64,000 bases of DNA from Mesorhizobium terrae (GCF_008727715.1 NZ_CP044218.1:2993501-3057500); one strand, 5' to 3'. Shown: positions 1 through 9,250, counted from the stretch's first letter. Program-made: numbers and translations. The notes: generated by a model from the sequence alone, not told the origin.

Positions 1-558
1 GCCGATGTCGAAATCGAGCGACCAGTCGGCTTGCGTGGTGACCATGCCGGCATCCATCCAAAGATTGCCGTCGCGCTGGTCGAGAATGCAGAAATCGCCC
101 TGGCTCTGGCGGGTGATGTATTCCATCGGCCCATAGGGCAGGGTGGAGAGGTCGCCGAAGGTGAAGGTGTCGTCGATGCCGAGCGGCCGGTTGATCCAGC
201 GCCAGCGGTCACCCTCGCGCGTCAGCGAGAAATGCTCGGGATAACCCTTGGCCTGTTCGGTCATCAAAAGTTCGAGCAGGTCCCAGCCGGCCAGCGTCAT
301 GTGCGGCAGCGATTGGCAGCGCAACGGGTCCTCGGCCAGCACCATGGCGCGGTCCCGCATCTCGGCGACGTAGTGTTCGTCGACATCGATCAGGTTTTCA
401 AAAACGCTGTCCTTCGGGCCCTGCACATGCGGCTCGATGTTGACCGCGTACATGTAGGCGTCTTCGTGGAAGGGGAAGGGAAACCGCCGGATGAATTCCG
501 GGCTGTTCCTGAAAGTGAAATCGTCGCGGAACGTCTCTTGCCTGAAATTGATGCCCAT
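1..558 (-). CDS. dmmC: haem-dependent oxidative N-demethylase, haem (DUF3445) subunit, 3' part missing
   Basis: This is the first 186 codons of a protein that runs off the left edge of the window. It begins MGINFRQETFRDDFTF and continues with FPFPFHEDAYMYAVNIEP, LPHMTLAGWDLLELL and ITRQSQGDFCILDQRDG, which I recognise as the DUF3445 family. Family knowledge: this is the haem-binding PAS-fold subunit of dimethylamine monooxygenase/HODM, where oxygen-dependent N-demethylation of dimethylamine occurs. The ATG at 558 follows a strong AGGGAGG ribosome site. It is the last visible gene of the dmmD-A-B-C operon, 21 bases after dmmB. The haem ligand cannot be assigned from the part shown. The letter assignment follows the dmmDABC order known from marine Roseobacters and is moderately certain. 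Confidence 0.85.
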   Translation of the reverse strand, partial: MGINFRQETFRDDFTFRNSPEFIRRFPFPFHEDAYMYAVNIEPHVQGPKDSVFENLIDVDEHYVAEMRDRAMVLAEDPLRCQSLPHMTLAGWDLLELLMTEQAKGYPEHFSLTREGDRWRWINRPLGIDDTFTFGDLSTLPYGPMEYITRQSQGDFCILDQRDGNLWMDAGMVTTQADWSLDFDIG

Positions 559-579
559 AGGTTCCTCCCTGTGGTTCCG

Positions 580-1545
580 CTAGCGCTCAAGCACGAGGGA
601 CTTGCCCTCGAAGCGCGAGACGCAAGGCATGATCTTCCTGCCCGAGCAGTGTTCGGCCTCGGTCAGCCAGTGGTCGTTGTGTTTAAAAGTGCCGTCATGG
701 GAGACGACATTGGTCTCGCACTGGCCGCAGACGCCGCCGCGGCACAGATAGGGCGGGTCGATACCGGCGGCTTCCATCGCCTCGAGCAGGCTCTGCTCTC
801 CGCCGACGCGTATCTGCTTCCTGCTGAGCGCGAGCGTGACGTCGAAGGGCAAGCCCGGCTGCGGGGCGGCAAAGTGCTCGTAGTGCACGGTCTCGTCCGG
901 CCAGCCATGCGCGGCCGCCGTTTCGCGGACCCAGCGGATCATGCCGGCGGGGCCGCAGACATAAAGATGGGTACCGAGCGGCTGCGCGGTCAAAAGGCGT
1001 TCGAGCGGCAGGCGCTCGTTGGCGTCGTCGTAATAGATGTTGATGCGCTTGCCATAGCGTTCGCGCAAAGTGTCGGCGTAGGTGGCGAGCGCCGGCGTGC
1101 GGCAGGTGTAATGGAGCTCGAAATTGCCGCCTTCACCGGCAAGCTGCGCGGTCTGCGCCATGAACGGCGTGATGCCGATGCCGCCGGCCAGCAGCACGTG
1201 CTTTTTCGCGCGCAGATCGAGCGAGAACAGGTTGACGGGATAGGAGATCACCATCTCCATGCCGCGCTTGACCTGGCCGTGCATGAACAGCGAGCCGCCG
1301 CGACCGGAATCGTCACGCCGCACCGAGATGGTGTAGTCGCGCGTGTTGAGCGGCGAACTCATCAGCGAATAGGGGTTCAGCCGCGATTTGTCGCCGTCGC
1401 GCATTTCCACCACGACATGGGCACCGCCGGAAAAGGTTGGCAGGTCGCCGCCATCGGTGCGCTCGAAATGGAAACGCTTGACCAGTTCGTTGACCGCGAC
1501 CACGTCGGTTACGGTGACGTTCAATTTCGTGGTTCCCGCGCTCAC
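580..1545 (-). CDS. dmmB: dimethylamine monooxygenase reductase subunit (FMN / plant-type 2Fe-2S, PDR/VanB family)
   Basis: A 321-residue cytoplasmic reductase that passes NAD(P)H electrons to the haem subunit. Order of domains: flavin-binding barrel with NPYSL near residues 57-61, nucleotide-binding domain with LLAGGIGITP near 118-127, and a C-terminal plant-type ferredoxin with cysteines 268, 273, 276 and 308. This matches phthalate-dioxygenase-reductase/VanB proteins in length and order. I chose the GTG at 1545 because it overlaps the dmmA stop as GTGA and follows AGAGGAGA; longer in-frame starts would lie inside dmmA. Position between dmmA and dmmC supports the role as the beta subunit of the four-part demethylase. 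Confidence 0.88.
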   Translation of the reverse strand: MSAGTTKLNVTVTDVVAVNELVKRFHFERTDGGDLPTFSGGAHVVVEMRDGDKSRLNPYSLMSSPLNTRDYTISVRRDDSGRGGSLFMHGQVKRGMEMVISYPVNLFSLDLRAKKHVLLAGGIGITPFMAQTAQLAGEGGNFELHYTCRTPALATYADTLRERYGKRINIYYDDANERLPLERLLTAQPLGTHLYVCGPAGMIRWVRETAAAHGWPDETVHYEHFAAPQPGLPFDVTLALSRKQIRVGGEQSLLEAMEAAGIDPPYLCRGGVCGQCETNVVSHDGTFKHNDHWLTEAEHCSGRKIMPCVSRFEGKSLVLER

Positions 1546-2141
1546 CGGAAAATCTCCTCTTTCTGAGGGATCTCGCTCGGATCCTCGGCATTGATGCAGA
1601 CGCCCTGGAAGGCGGCGAGGCGGCGCGAATAGTGATCGCGCACCAGAAGCAGGAGGCCGCAATGCGCGCAGGTAACCGGCTGCGTGGTGACGTTCTCGGT
1701 GATGCCCTTGCAGTGCACGCATTGCACACGGCGCGCCCAGGAGCCGCGATGCTCGGTCTGGATCGAGGAATGGTCGATGCCGGTTTCCAGCGCCGCCTGC
1801 ATGGCCTGGCCGATCAGGCCTTCGGTGCCGGCAAGATAGAGCCGCAGCCCCATATGCGCATTGGCGAGCGTCTGCTTGAGCCGAGGCAGTGCAGCGGCGA
1901 TGGACGGCCCCTCGTAGAATTGGGCGGCGTTCAACGCGCGAAGCGCGGGCTGGAACTGCTGCCCGGTCCTGCCCGGAACGTAGATGATGTGGGCACTGGC
2001 GAAGAAACCTTCGGGGGCCTTCTTCGCCAGATCGAGGATCGCGGACGCGCCTTCGGCGTCCGCGACGAGGAGATGGTTCTTGCCGGTCTGGGGCGACAGG
2101 GTTCCATAGACCGGGCGACTTAGGATCGTCTTTGCCGGCAT
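1542..2141 (-). CDS. dmmA: dimethylamine monooxygenase small subunit, DmmA family with zinc ribbon
   Basis: A 199-residue soluble protein with no membrane segment. The N-terminal two thirds resembles a small Rossmann-like fold (HIIYVPGRTG, LYLAGTEGLIGQAM). The C-terminus carries two CxxC pairs, CVHC at 141-144 and CAHC at 158-161, a four-cysteine ribbon that probably binds zinc or iron. Family knowledge: DmmA-family proteins are the gamma subunit of the haem-dependent demethylase and occur only with DmmB, DmmC and a GcvT-like partner. Its own catalytic part is unclear. A TTG at 2150 is also in frame, but the ATG at 2141 is preferred. The stop overlaps the dmmB start. Confidence 0.82.
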   Translation of the reverse strand: MPAKTILSRPVYGTLSPQTGKNHLLVADAEGASAILDLAKKAPEGFFASAHIIYVPGRTGQQFQPALRALNAAQFYEGPSIAAALPRLKQTLANAHMGLRLYLAGTEGLIGQAMQAALETGIDHSSIQTEHRGSWARRVQCVHCKGITENVTTQPVTCAHCGLLLLVRDHYSRRLAAFQGVCINAEDPSEIPQKEEIFR

Positions 2142-2154
2142 CCCGTCCAACGTA

Positions 2155-3288
2155 TCAGCCTTTCGCCGTGCGCTTCAGCTTTTTCGGATCGTCGAATGGC
2201 AAGGCCTGGGCGGTCGCCTTCACCGATCCGGACGCGTTGCGGATTTCGAGCTCGGTGCCGACCACGGCGCAGTCAACGTCGAGCCGGGCAATGCCCATCG
2301 ATTTCTTCACCAGCGGCGAATACATGGCGCAGGTGACGACGCCGACCTTCTTGCCGTTGCGATAGATCGGAGCGCCTTCATCCGCCGGCTTGGTGCCGTC
2401 GAGCAGGACGCCGAAAATCTTGAAGCGCTCCTTGCCCTTCAGGCGATAGTGCTCCTCGGCGCCGCGGAAGCCGGTCTTGCCCGGGCTGACGGTGAAATCG
2501 AGGCCGAGCTCCCACAGCGTGTCGCCGGGGCCTTCGTTCTCGAAGGGGTATTTCTGCGAATTGTCGTAGGGGTAAAAGAGCAGGTAGCTCTCGACGCGCA
2601 GCATGTCGAGCGTGGTGAAGCGGCAGGGAATGATGCCGTCCGCCTTGCCTTCGGCGAGGATGCGGTCCCAGATCGTCCCAGCATCCTGACCACGGCAGAA
2701 AATCTCGTAGCCGCGCTCGCCGGTGTAGCCGGTGCGCGAAATCATCACCGGCAGGCCGAACAACTGGGTCTGCATGTGGTGGAAGTAGTTGAGGTCGCGA
2801 ATGCCGGGCACATGCTTGGCCAGATAGTCGACGGCGGTCGGGCCTTGCAGCGACAGGTCGTGAAGATTGTCGTCGAAGCGAACCGAAACATCGCGTCCGA
2901 TGGAGGCTCGGGTCAGTTCCTCGTGGCCGGTTCCCGAACCGTGCACGACCATCCAGGAATTGGTGCTGATGCGGTAGATGACGCAGTCGTCGGTGAATTT
3001 TCCGGCCTCGTTGAGCATGCAGGCATAGACGGACTTGCCCGGATAGATCTTCTCGACGTCGCGCGTCGTGCAAAGATCGATGAGATGCGAGGCGTGCGGG
3101 CCGGTGATGTGGACCTTCTTCAGGCCGGACACATCCATAAGGCCGGCTTTGGTGCGGATGGCGGTGTATTCTTCATCCGCATCCTTGTCGTAGGACCAGG
3201 CCGTGCCCATGCCGCTCCAGTCTTCGAGCTTGGAGCCCAAGGCCCTGTGACGGTCGGCCAATGTCGAGAAACGCCAGGAAGCTGTCAT
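2155..3288 (-). CDS. dmmD: GcvT-like tetrahydrofolate subunit of dimethylamine monooxygenase
   Basis: A 377-residue aminomethyltransferase-fold protein, the full length of a GcvT domain and without any fused module. Visible family blocks are GLMDVSGLKKVHITGP near 49-64, ISRTGYTGERGYEIF near 205-219, TLDMLRVE near 249-256 and a C-terminal barrel. Family knowledge: in the haem-dependent N-demethylase the GcvT-like delta subunit supplies a folate site, so the formaldehyde equivalent can leave as 5,10-methylene-tetrahydrofolate. It is the first gene of the leftward dmm operon, follows AAGGA, and is read away from mgsA. It is not the glycine-cleavage T protein, because gcvH and gcvP are absent nearby. 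Confidence 0.85.
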   Translation of the reverse strand: MTASWRFSTLADRHRALGSKLEDWSGMGTAWSYDKDADEEYTAIRTKAGLMDVSGLKKVHITGPHASHLIDLCTTRDVEKIYPGKSVYACMLNEAGKFTDDCVIYRISTNSWMVVHGSGTGHEELTRASIGRDVSVRFDDNLHDLSLQGPTAVDYLAKHVPGIRDLNYFHHMQTQLFGLPVMISRTGYTGERGYEIFCRGQDAGTIWDRILAEGKADGIIPCRFTTLDMLRVESYLLFYPYDNSQKYPFENEGPGDTLWELGLDFTVSPGKTGFRGAEEHYRLKGKERFKIFGVLLDGTKPADEGAPIYRNGKKVGVVTCAMYSPLVKKSMGIARLDVDCAVVGTELEIRNASGSVKATAQALPFDDPKKLKRTAKG

Positions 3289-3393
3289 TTTGGGTCCTTC
3301 TCCTCAAGGGTACCATCGAAACGCAGCCGTTCTTTTTCTTATCGGCTTGCGCTTTCGTAGGAAGCATATTGACTCGAAATTCGCCGGCAGGGC

Positions 3394-3416
3394 AATATCT
3401 TTGTGCAAGAAATATT
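3394..3416. promoter_or_regulatory. candidate operator (site A) between dmm and mgs operons
   Basis: A 23-base dyad, AATAT at the left edge and ATATT at the right, with CTTTGTGCAAG between. It lies in the 291-base divergent region, 106 bases before dmmD and 164 before mgsA. It resembles the dyads at 17737-17760 and 25434-25456, which precede other operons of the same island. The cognate protein is unknown. This is inference from a pattern seen by eye. Confidence 0.45.
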
Positions 3417-3579
3417 ACTGCCAGGCAACTTTTTTATACCCCGGCCGTGGAAGCGCCGGTCGTGCCGTGCATCCAGTATGAGAGTTTTCTGTAGGGAAAA
3501 AAACATTCACAGCAGTTGAATTGGCAAATCAAAGCTGCTAGCGTTTCGTCATCAGACTGCTGCCATTGGAGGTGATGTC

Positions 3580-4476
3580 GTGTGCGGAATCGTGGGACTG
3601 TTCCTCAAGGACAAGACATTGGAGCCGCAGCTCGGCGCCATGCTGTCCGAAATGCTGGTGATGTTGACCGACCGTGGCCCGGACAGCGCCGGCATCGCGG
3701 TGTATGGCGCGGCGACCAAGGGCAAGGCCAAGATCACAATCCAGTCGCCGGCTCCCGAAGCTGATTTCGCGGGTCTCGAGGCGGACCTTGGCAAGAAGAT
3801 CGGCATCAAGGTGAAGCTCCTGGTGAAGTCGACCCATGCGGTGATCGACGTACCGGTCGCCAAGGTCGAAGCGGCGCGCGAAGCGATCGCCGAACTTCGT
3901 CCGGGCGTGCGCATCATGGGCGCCGGCGAAGCGATCGAGATCTACAAGGAAGTCGGCCTGCCGGTTGACGTGGTGAAGCGCTTCGATGTCGCCAAGATGA
4001 CCGGCTCCCATGGTATCGGCCATACGCGCATGGCGACCGAATCCGCCGTCACCACGCTCGGCGCGCATCCCTTCTCGACCGGCCCCGACGAGTGCCTGGT
4101 GCACAATGGCTCGCTGTCGAACCATAACAATCTGCGCCGCGAACTGATCCGCGAGGGCATGAAGTTCGAAACCGAGAACGACACCGAAGTGGCGGCCGCC
4201 TACCTGTCGTCGAAGATCGCGCACGGTCAGAACCTCGGTCAGGCGCTGGAAAGCAGCGTCAACGATCTCGACGGCTTTTTCACCTTCGTCGTCGGCACCA
4301 AGAACGGCTTCGGCGTGGTGCGCGATCCGATCGCCTGCAAGCCGGCGGTGCTGGCCGAGACCGATCGCTACGTCGCCTTCGGCTCCGAATATCGCGCGCT
4401 GACCAAGCTGCCCGGCATCGAGGATGCCAAGGTCTGGGAGCCCGAGCCGTCAACCGTCTATTTCTGGGAGCACTGA
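3580..4476 (+). CDS. mgsA: N-methylglutamate synthase subunit A, class II glutamine amidotransferase
   Basis: A 298-residue Ntn-type glutaminase that starts MCGIVG, so removal of Met exposes the catalytic Cys. Other class II amidotransferase blocks are GIGHTRMATES, HPFS, CLVHNGSLSNHNNLR and ENDTEVAA. An extra segment around residues 45-145 separates the N-terminal strand from the rest, as in GlxB-type proteins. Family knowledge: with MgsB and MgsC it corresponds to split glutamate synthase and moves the methylamino group from gamma-glutamylmethylamide to 2-oxoglutarate, forming N-methylglutamate. The start is GTG at 3580 behind GGAGGTGA. First gene of a rightward operon running to mgdD. Confidence 0.88.
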   Translation: MCGIVGLFLKDKTLEPQLGAMLSEMLVMLTDRGPDSAGIAVYGAATKGKAKITIQSPAPEADFAGLEADLGKKIGIKVKLLVKSTHAVIDVPVAKVEAAREAIAELRPGVRIMGAGEAIEIYKEVGLPVDVVKRFDVAKMTGSHGIGHTRMATESAVTTLGAHPFSTGPDECLVHNGSLSNHNNLRRELIREGMKFETENDTEVAAAYLSSKIAHGQNLGQALESSVNDLDGFFTFVVGTKNGFGVVRDPIACKPAVLAETDRYVAFGSEYRALTKLPGIEDAKVWEPEPSTVYFWEH

Positions 4477-4480
4477 GCCG

Positions 4481-5218
4481 ATGTCCGTGACAAACCTCGC
4501 CAAGGCGCCTCAGCGCGAAGTCAATTATGCGCCGCGTGTCTTCGATCTCGATGCGACGCCGCTGCGCGAGCTCAACCTCGCTCTGCACCAGGTGACCGAC
4601 GCGGCCGACGAGCCGAGTTGGGAAGTGGTCAATCCGAAGGGCAATCATGCGGTGGCCGCCGGCGTCGACCAACCGATCAATGTCGAGGTGCGCGGTAGCG
4701 TCGGCTATTATTGCGGCGGCATGAACGACAAGGCCAGCATCACCGTTCATGGTTCGGCAGGGCCGGGCGTTGGTGAAAACATGATGTCGGGCCAGATCAT
4801 CGTGAAAGGCGACGCCAGCCAGTATGCCGGCGCGACCGGCCGTGGCGGCCTGCTGGTCATCGAAGGCAATGCCTCGTCGCGTTGCGGCATTTCGATGAAA
4901 GGCATCGACATCGTCGTGCACGGCAATGTCGGCCACATGTCGGCCTTCATGGCGCAGTCCGGCAATCTCGTCGTGCTCGGCGATGCCGGCGATGCGCTGG
5001 GAGATTCCATCTACGAGGCGCGGCTGTTCGTGCGCGGCAAGGTGAAGAGCCTGGGCGCCGATTGCATCAAGAAGGAAATGCGCGCCGAGCACATCGCCAA
5101 GCTCAAGGAGCTGCTCGACCGTGCCGGCATCGCCGACGTCAAGCCGGAAGAATTCACACGCTACGGATCGGCGCGCACGCTCTACAATTTCAATATCGAC
5201 AACGCCGACGCGTACTGA
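4481..5218 (+). CDS. mgsB: N-methylglutamate synthase subunit B, GltB C-terminal-like (GXGXG) protein
   Basis: A 245-residue protein homologous to the C-terminal beta-helix domain of glutamate synthase large subunit (GlxC/FwdC type). Repeating glycine-rich turns are visible: VRGSVGYYCGGMND, VHGSAGPGVGENMMSG, VKGDASQYAGATGRGG, IEGNASSRCGISMKG, VHGNVGHMSAFMAQSG and VLGDAGDALGDS. In GltB this helix bridges the amidotransferase and FMN domains; here these are separate proteins, MgsA and MgsC. The ATG at 4481 sits 4 bases after the mgsA stop. Confidence 0.87.
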   Translation: MSVTNLAKAPQREVNYAPRVFDLDATPLRELNLALHQVTDAADEPSWEVVNPKGNHAVAAGVDQPINVEVRGSVGYYCGGMNDKASITVHGSAGPGVGENMMSGQIIVKGDASQYAGATGRGGLLVIEGNASSRCGISMKGIDIVVHGNVGHMSAFMAQSGNLVVLGDAGDALGDSIYEARLFVRGKVKSLGADCIKKEMRAEHIAKLKELLDRAGIADVKPEEFTRYGSARTLYNFNIDNADAY

Positions 5219-5231
5219 GGGGACCGCATAA

Positions 5232-6560
5232 ATGACCTATCACAATCCTCCGACGACGCCCCGCAGGTCGGCCACGTTCGACGAATACACGATGTCGGAA
5301 ATCCGCCGCGCGGCGGCGACGGGCATCTACGACATCCGTGGTTCCGGCGCCAAGCGCAAGCTGCCGCATTTCGACGACCTCTTGTTTCTCGGCGCCTCGA
5401 TCTCGCGTTATCCGCTTGAGGGCTACCGCGAACGCTGCGACACCAGTGTCGTCCTCGGCGCACGCCATGCCAGGAAGCCGATCGAGCTGAAAATCCCGAT
5501 TACTATCGCCGGCATGAGCTTCGGTTCGCTGTCCGGTCCGGCCAAGGAAGCGCTCGGGCGCGGCGCCACCATCGCCGGCACCTCGACGACCACCGGCGAC
5601 GGCGGCATGACCGAGGAGGAGCGCGGTCATTCCAAGACGCTGGTCTATCAATACCTGCCATCGCGCTACGGCATGAACCCGCGCGACCTGCGCCGGGCCG
5701 ACGCCATCGAGATCGTGGTTGGCCAGGGAGCCAAGCCCGGCGGCGGCGGCATGTTGCTCGGCCAGAAGATTTCAGACCGCGTCGCCGAAATGCGCACGCT
5801 GCCCAAGGGCATCGACCAGCGCTCGGCCTGCCGTCATCCCGATTGGACCGGCCCGGACGATCTCGAGATCAAGATCCTTGAAATCCGCGAAATCACCGAC
5901 TGGGAGAAGCCGATCTATGTGAAGGTCGGCGGCGCGCGGCCTTATTATGACACCGCGCTGGCGGTGAAGGCGGGCGCCGATGTCGTCGTTCTCGACGGCA
6001 TGCAGGGCGGCACGGCGGCGACGCAGGAAGTGTTCATCGAACATGTCGGCCAGCCGACGCTTGCCTGCATTCGTCCGGCGGTGAAGGCGCTGCAGGATCT
6101 CGGCATGCATCGCAAGGTCCAGCTCATCGTTTCCGGCGGCATTCGCAATGGCGCCGATGTCGCCAAGGCGCTGGCGCTGGGTGCCGACGCGGTTTCGATC
6201 GGCACGGCCGCACTTGTTGCGCTGGGCGACAACGATCCTCGCTGGGAGGACGAATACCAGAAGCTCGGCACCACCGCCGGTGCCTATGACGACTGGCACG
6301 AAGGCAAGGACCCGGCCGGCATCACCACGCAGGATCCGGAACTGATGAAGCGGGTCGACCCGATCGCGGCCGGCCGGCGTTTGGCGAATTACCTGAAAGT
6401 GATGACGCTGGAGGCACAGACGATCGCGCGAGCCTGCGGCAAAAATCACGTTCACAATCTCGAGCCGGAGGATCTCTGCGCGCTCACCATTGAATCCGCT
6501 GCCATGGCCGGCGTGCCGCTTGCCGGCACCGGCTGGATACCGGGAAAGGGCAGCTTCTAG
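5232..6560 (+). CDS. mgsC: N-methylglutamate synthase subunit C, FMN-binding glutamate-synthase-like
   Basis: A 442-residue protein with the TIM-barrel of the GltB FMN domain. Blocks seen: ITIAGMSFGSLSGPAKEAL, STTTGDGGMTEEER, QGAKPGGGGMLLGQKI, YVKVGGARPYYDTALAVKAGAD and VSGGIRNGADVAKALALGAD. Family knowledge: it is the GlxD-like synthase component that combines the amine with 2-oxoglutarate and reduces the imine. The usual compact three-cysteine 3Fe-4S motif of GltB is not evident; only scattered cysteines (ARACGKN, DLCALT) lie near the C-terminus. ATG at 5232 follows GGGGA, 13 bases after mgsB. Confidence 0.86.
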   Translation: MTYHNPPTTPRRSATFDEYTMSEIRRAAATGIYDIRGSGAKRKLPHFDDLLFLGASISRYPLEGYRERCDTSVVLGARHARKPIELKIPITIAGMSFGSLSGPAKEALGRGATIAGTSTTTGDGGMTEEERGHSKTLVYQYLPSRYGMNPRDLRRADAIEIVVGQGAKPGGGGMLLGQKISDRVAEMRTLPKGIDQRSACRHPDWTGPDDLEIKILEIREITDWEKPIYVKVGGARPYYDTALAVKAGADVVVLDGMQGGTAATQEVFIEHVGQPTLACIRPAVKALQDLGMHRKVQLIVSGGIRNGADVAKALALGADAVSIGTAALVALGDNDPRWEDEYQKLGTTAGAYDDWHEGKDPAGITTQDPELMKRVDPIAAGRRLANYLKVMTLEAQTIARACGKNHVHNLEPEDLCALTIESAAMAGVPLAGTGWIPGKGSF

Positions 6561-6612
6561 GCAACTTCTTCGATCAATCAAAACAACAAGAAGAACAACC
6601 CAGGGGAAAACA

Positions 6613-7950
6613 ATGGGAACCAATTTCGAGGCCAGCACGGCAGTTACCGCAGAGCTGAAGGATTTCGCTCGGGCGCACAACGTCAAATATTTCATGATCT
6701 CCTACACCGACCTGTTCGGCGGCCAGCGCGCAAAGCTGGTGCCGGCACAGGCGATTTCGGACATGCAGAAGGACGGAGCCGGCTTTGCCGGCTTTGCCAC
6801 ATGGCTGGACCTGACGCCGGCGCATCCGGACATGCTGGCGGTGCCGGATCCGTCCTCGGTGATCCAACTGCCGTGGAAGCCGGAAGTCGCCTGGCTGGCG
6901 TCCGACTGCCTGATGGAAGGCAAGAGCGTCGCCCAGGCGCCGCGCAACACGCTGAAGCGACTGGTCTCGGAAGCCGCCGAATTCGGCATCCGCGTCAAGA
7001 CCGGTGTTGAACCCGAGTTCTTCCTGACGACGCCGGACGGCAAGCAGATTTCGGACGAATACGATACCGCCGCCAAGTCCTGCTACGATCAGCAGGCGGT
7101 GATGCGCCGCTATGATGTCATCGCCGAAATCTGCGATGCCATGCTGTCGCTCGGCTGGGAGCCCTACCAGAACGACCACGAGGATGCGAACGGTCAGTTC
7201 GAGATGAACTGGGCCTTCGACGATGTGTTGGCGACAGCCGACAAGCACTCCTTCTTCAAGTTCATGGTGAAATCGATCGCCGAAAAGCACGGCCTGCGTG
7301 CGACCTTCATGCCGAAGCCCTTCCAGGGGCTCACCGGCAACGGCTGTCATGCGCATATCTCGGTCTGGGACCTCGGCGGCAAGACCAATGCCTTCGCCGA
7401 CAAGAGCATGGAACTCGGTCTCTCCGAACAGGGCCGCTTTTTCCTCGGCGGCATCATGAAACATGCCTCCGCACTTGCCGCCATCTGCAACCCGACGGTC
7501 AATTCCTACAAGCGCATCAACGCGCCGCGCACCGTCTCCGGTGCCACCTGGGCTCCCAACACCGTGACCTGGACCGGCAACAACCGCACCCACATGGTGC
7601 GCGTGCCTGGCCCTGGCCGCTTCGAGCTTCGGCTGCCGGATGGCGCGGCCAATCCGTATCTGATGCAGGCGGTGATCATCGCCGCCGGCCTCGACGGCAT
7701 GCGGAGCAAGGCCGATCCCGGCCCACGCAGCGACATCGACATGTACAAGGACGGCCACACCGTCACCCATGGCGCCAAGCTGCCGCTCAACCTGCTCGAT
7801 GCGCTGCGCGAATACGACAAGGACGCATCGCTGAAGGCGGCGATGGGCGAGGAGTTCTCCGCTGCGTTCCTGCGCCTCAAGCAGCAGGAGTGGAATTCCT
7901 ACGCTTCGCACTTCACTCAATGGGAGCGCGACCATACGCTCGACGTGTAG
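6613..7950 (+). CDS. gmaS: gamma-glutamylmethylamide synthetase (type III glutamine-synthetase-like)
   Basis: A 445-residue enzyme of the glutamine synthetase superfamily that condenses glutamate and methylamine with ATP to gamma-glutamylmethylamide. Visible motifs: GVEPEFFLTTPDGK (metal-binding glutamates), DHEDANGQFEMNW, TGNGCHAHISVWD (ammonia/glutamate pocket region), NSYKRINAPRT and PGPGRFELRLPDGAANPYL. Its place between mgsABC and mgdABCD fixes the methylamine role rather than ordinary ammonia assimilation. I chose ATG 6613 after AGGGGA; a longer reading frame upstream overlaps mgsC and looks spurious. Confidence 0.9.
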   Translation: MGTNFEASTAVTAELKDFARAHNVKYFMISYTDLFGGQRAKLVPAQAISDMQKDGAGFAGFATWLDLTPAHPDMLAVPDPSSVIQLPWKPEVAWLASDCLMEGKSVAQAPRNTLKRLVSEAAEFGIRVKTGVEPEFFLTTPDGKQISDEYDTAAKSCYDQQAVMRRYDVIAEICDAMLSLGWEPYQNDHEDANGQFEMNWAFDDVLATADKHSFFKFMVKSIAEKHGLRATFMPKPFQGLTGNGCHAHISVWDLGGKTNAFADKSMELGLSEQGRFFLGGIMKHASALAAICNPTVNSYKRINAPRTVSGATWAPNTVTWTGNNRTHMVRVPGPGRFELRLPDGAANPYLMQAVIIAAGLDGMRSKADPGPRSDIDMYKDGHTVTHGAKLPLNLLDALREYDKDASLKAAMGEEFSAAFLRLKQQEWNSYASHFTQWERDHTLDV

Positions 7951-7980
7951 TCGTACCAACAGAAGCCAGAACAGACTGAA

Positions 7981-9234
7981 ATGCGGTACTCGATCTTCTC
8001 GCTCGCCAAGGCGGCGCTTTCAGGCCACAAGGGCTGGACGCGCGCCTGGCGCGATCCCCAGCCGAAAAAACACTATGACGTGGTGATCATCGGCGGCGGC
8101 GGTCATGGACTGGCCACCGCCTATTACCTCGCCAGGGAATACGGCATCCGCAATGTCGCGGTGCTTGAAAAGGGCTGGATCGGCTCCGGCAATGCCGGCC
8201 GCAACACCACCATCATCCGCTCCAACTACATGCTGCCTGGCAATACCGGCTTCTACGAACTGTCGATGAAGTTGTGGGAGAGGCAGGAGCAGGACCTCAA
8301 CTACAACACCATGGTGAGCCAGCGCGGCATCATCAACCTCTACCATTCGGATGCGCAGCGCGACGCCTTTGCCCGACGCGGCAACGTCATGCGCATCAAT
8401 GGCATCGATGCCGAGCTGCTCGACGCGGAACAGATCCGAAAAGTGCTGCCGTTCCTGAACTATAACAATGCCCGTTTCCCGGTGATGGGTGGGTTGTGGC
8501 AACCACGTGCCGGCACGGCCCGCCATGATGCTGTCGTGTGGGGTTATGCGCGCGCCGCCGATTCCTTCGGTGTCGACATCATCCAGAATTGCGAAGTGAC
8601 CGGTTTCACGCGCGACCAGAACGGAAAAATCACCGGCGTCGAAACTTCGCGCGGCACGATCGGCGCCGGCAAGGTCGGCATGGCGGTGGCGGGCAGCACC
8701 TCGCGCGTCGCGGCGATGGCGGGCATGCGCCTGCCGATCGAAAGCCATGTGCTGCAGGCCTTCGTATCGGAAGCGATCAAGCCGCTCATCCCCGGCGTCA
8801 TCACCTTCGGCGCCGGCCATTTCTATGTCAGCCAGTCCGACAAGGGCGGGCTTGTCTTCGGTGGCGATCTCGACGGCTACAATTCCTATGCCCAGCGCGG
8901 CAACATGCCTGTCATGGAGGACGTCTGCGAAGGCGGCATGGCTTTGATGCCGATGATCGGCCGCGTACGGCTCTTGCGCCAATGGGGCGGCATCATGGAC
9001 ATGTCGATGGACGGCACGCCGATCATCGACAGGACACCCATCGACGGGCTCTACCTCAACGCCGGCTGGTGTTATGGCGGCTTCAAGGCGACGCCCGCCT
9101 CCGGGCTGGTCTTTGCCCATCTGCTTGCCCGCGACGAGCCGCATGAGGAGGCGAAGCGCTTCCGGCTCGACCGGTTCCGGCGTGGCGCGATGATCGACGA
9201 GAAGGGCCAGGGCGCCCAACCCAATCTGCATTGA
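7981..9234 (+). CDS. mgdA: N-methylglutamate dehydrogenase subunit A (sarcosine oxidase beta-like)
   Basis: A 417-residue flavoprotein closely resembling SoxB. FAD-binding Rossmann motif VVIIGGGGHGLATAYYLA lies at residues 34-51, and the ARAGSG-type substrate region GSGNAGRNTTIIRSNY follows. GTARHDAVVWGYARA contains His182, which aligns with the histidine that covalently holds FMN in heterotetrameric sarcosine oxidase. Family knowledge: MgdABCD oxidises N-methylglutamate to glutamate and a one-carbon unit. Only a weak ribosome site precedes ATG 7981, but MRYSIFSLAKAALSGHKGW matches the conserved N-terminus of the family. Confidence 0.9.
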   Translation: MRYSIFSLAKAALSGHKGWTRAWRDPQPKKHYDVVIIGGGGHGLATAYYLAREYGIRNVAVLEKGWIGSGNAGRNTTIIRSNYMLPGNTGFYELSMKLWERQEQDLNYNTMVSQRGIINLYHSDAQRDAFARRGNVMRINGIDAELLDAEQIRKVLPFLNYNNARFPVMGGLWQPRAGTARHDAVVWGYARAADSFGVDIIQNCEVTGFTRDQNGKITGVETSRGTIGAGKVGMAVAGSTSRVAAMAGMRLPIESHVLQAFVSEAIKPLIPGVITFGAGHFYVSQSDKGGLVFGGDLDGYNSYAQRGNMPVMEDVCEGGMALMPMIGRVRLLRQWGGIMDMSMDGTPIIDRTPIDGLYLNAGWCYGGFKATPASGLVFAHLLARDEPHEEAKRFRLDRFRRGAMIDEKGQGAQPNLH

Positions 9235-9250
9235 AAGCGAGTAAGGCGTC

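Noticed and set aside
31..1566. A 511-codon open frame on the plus strand across dmmC and dmmB
   Set aside because: It is antisense to genes with clear family motifs; high-GC antisense frames of this kind are common here.
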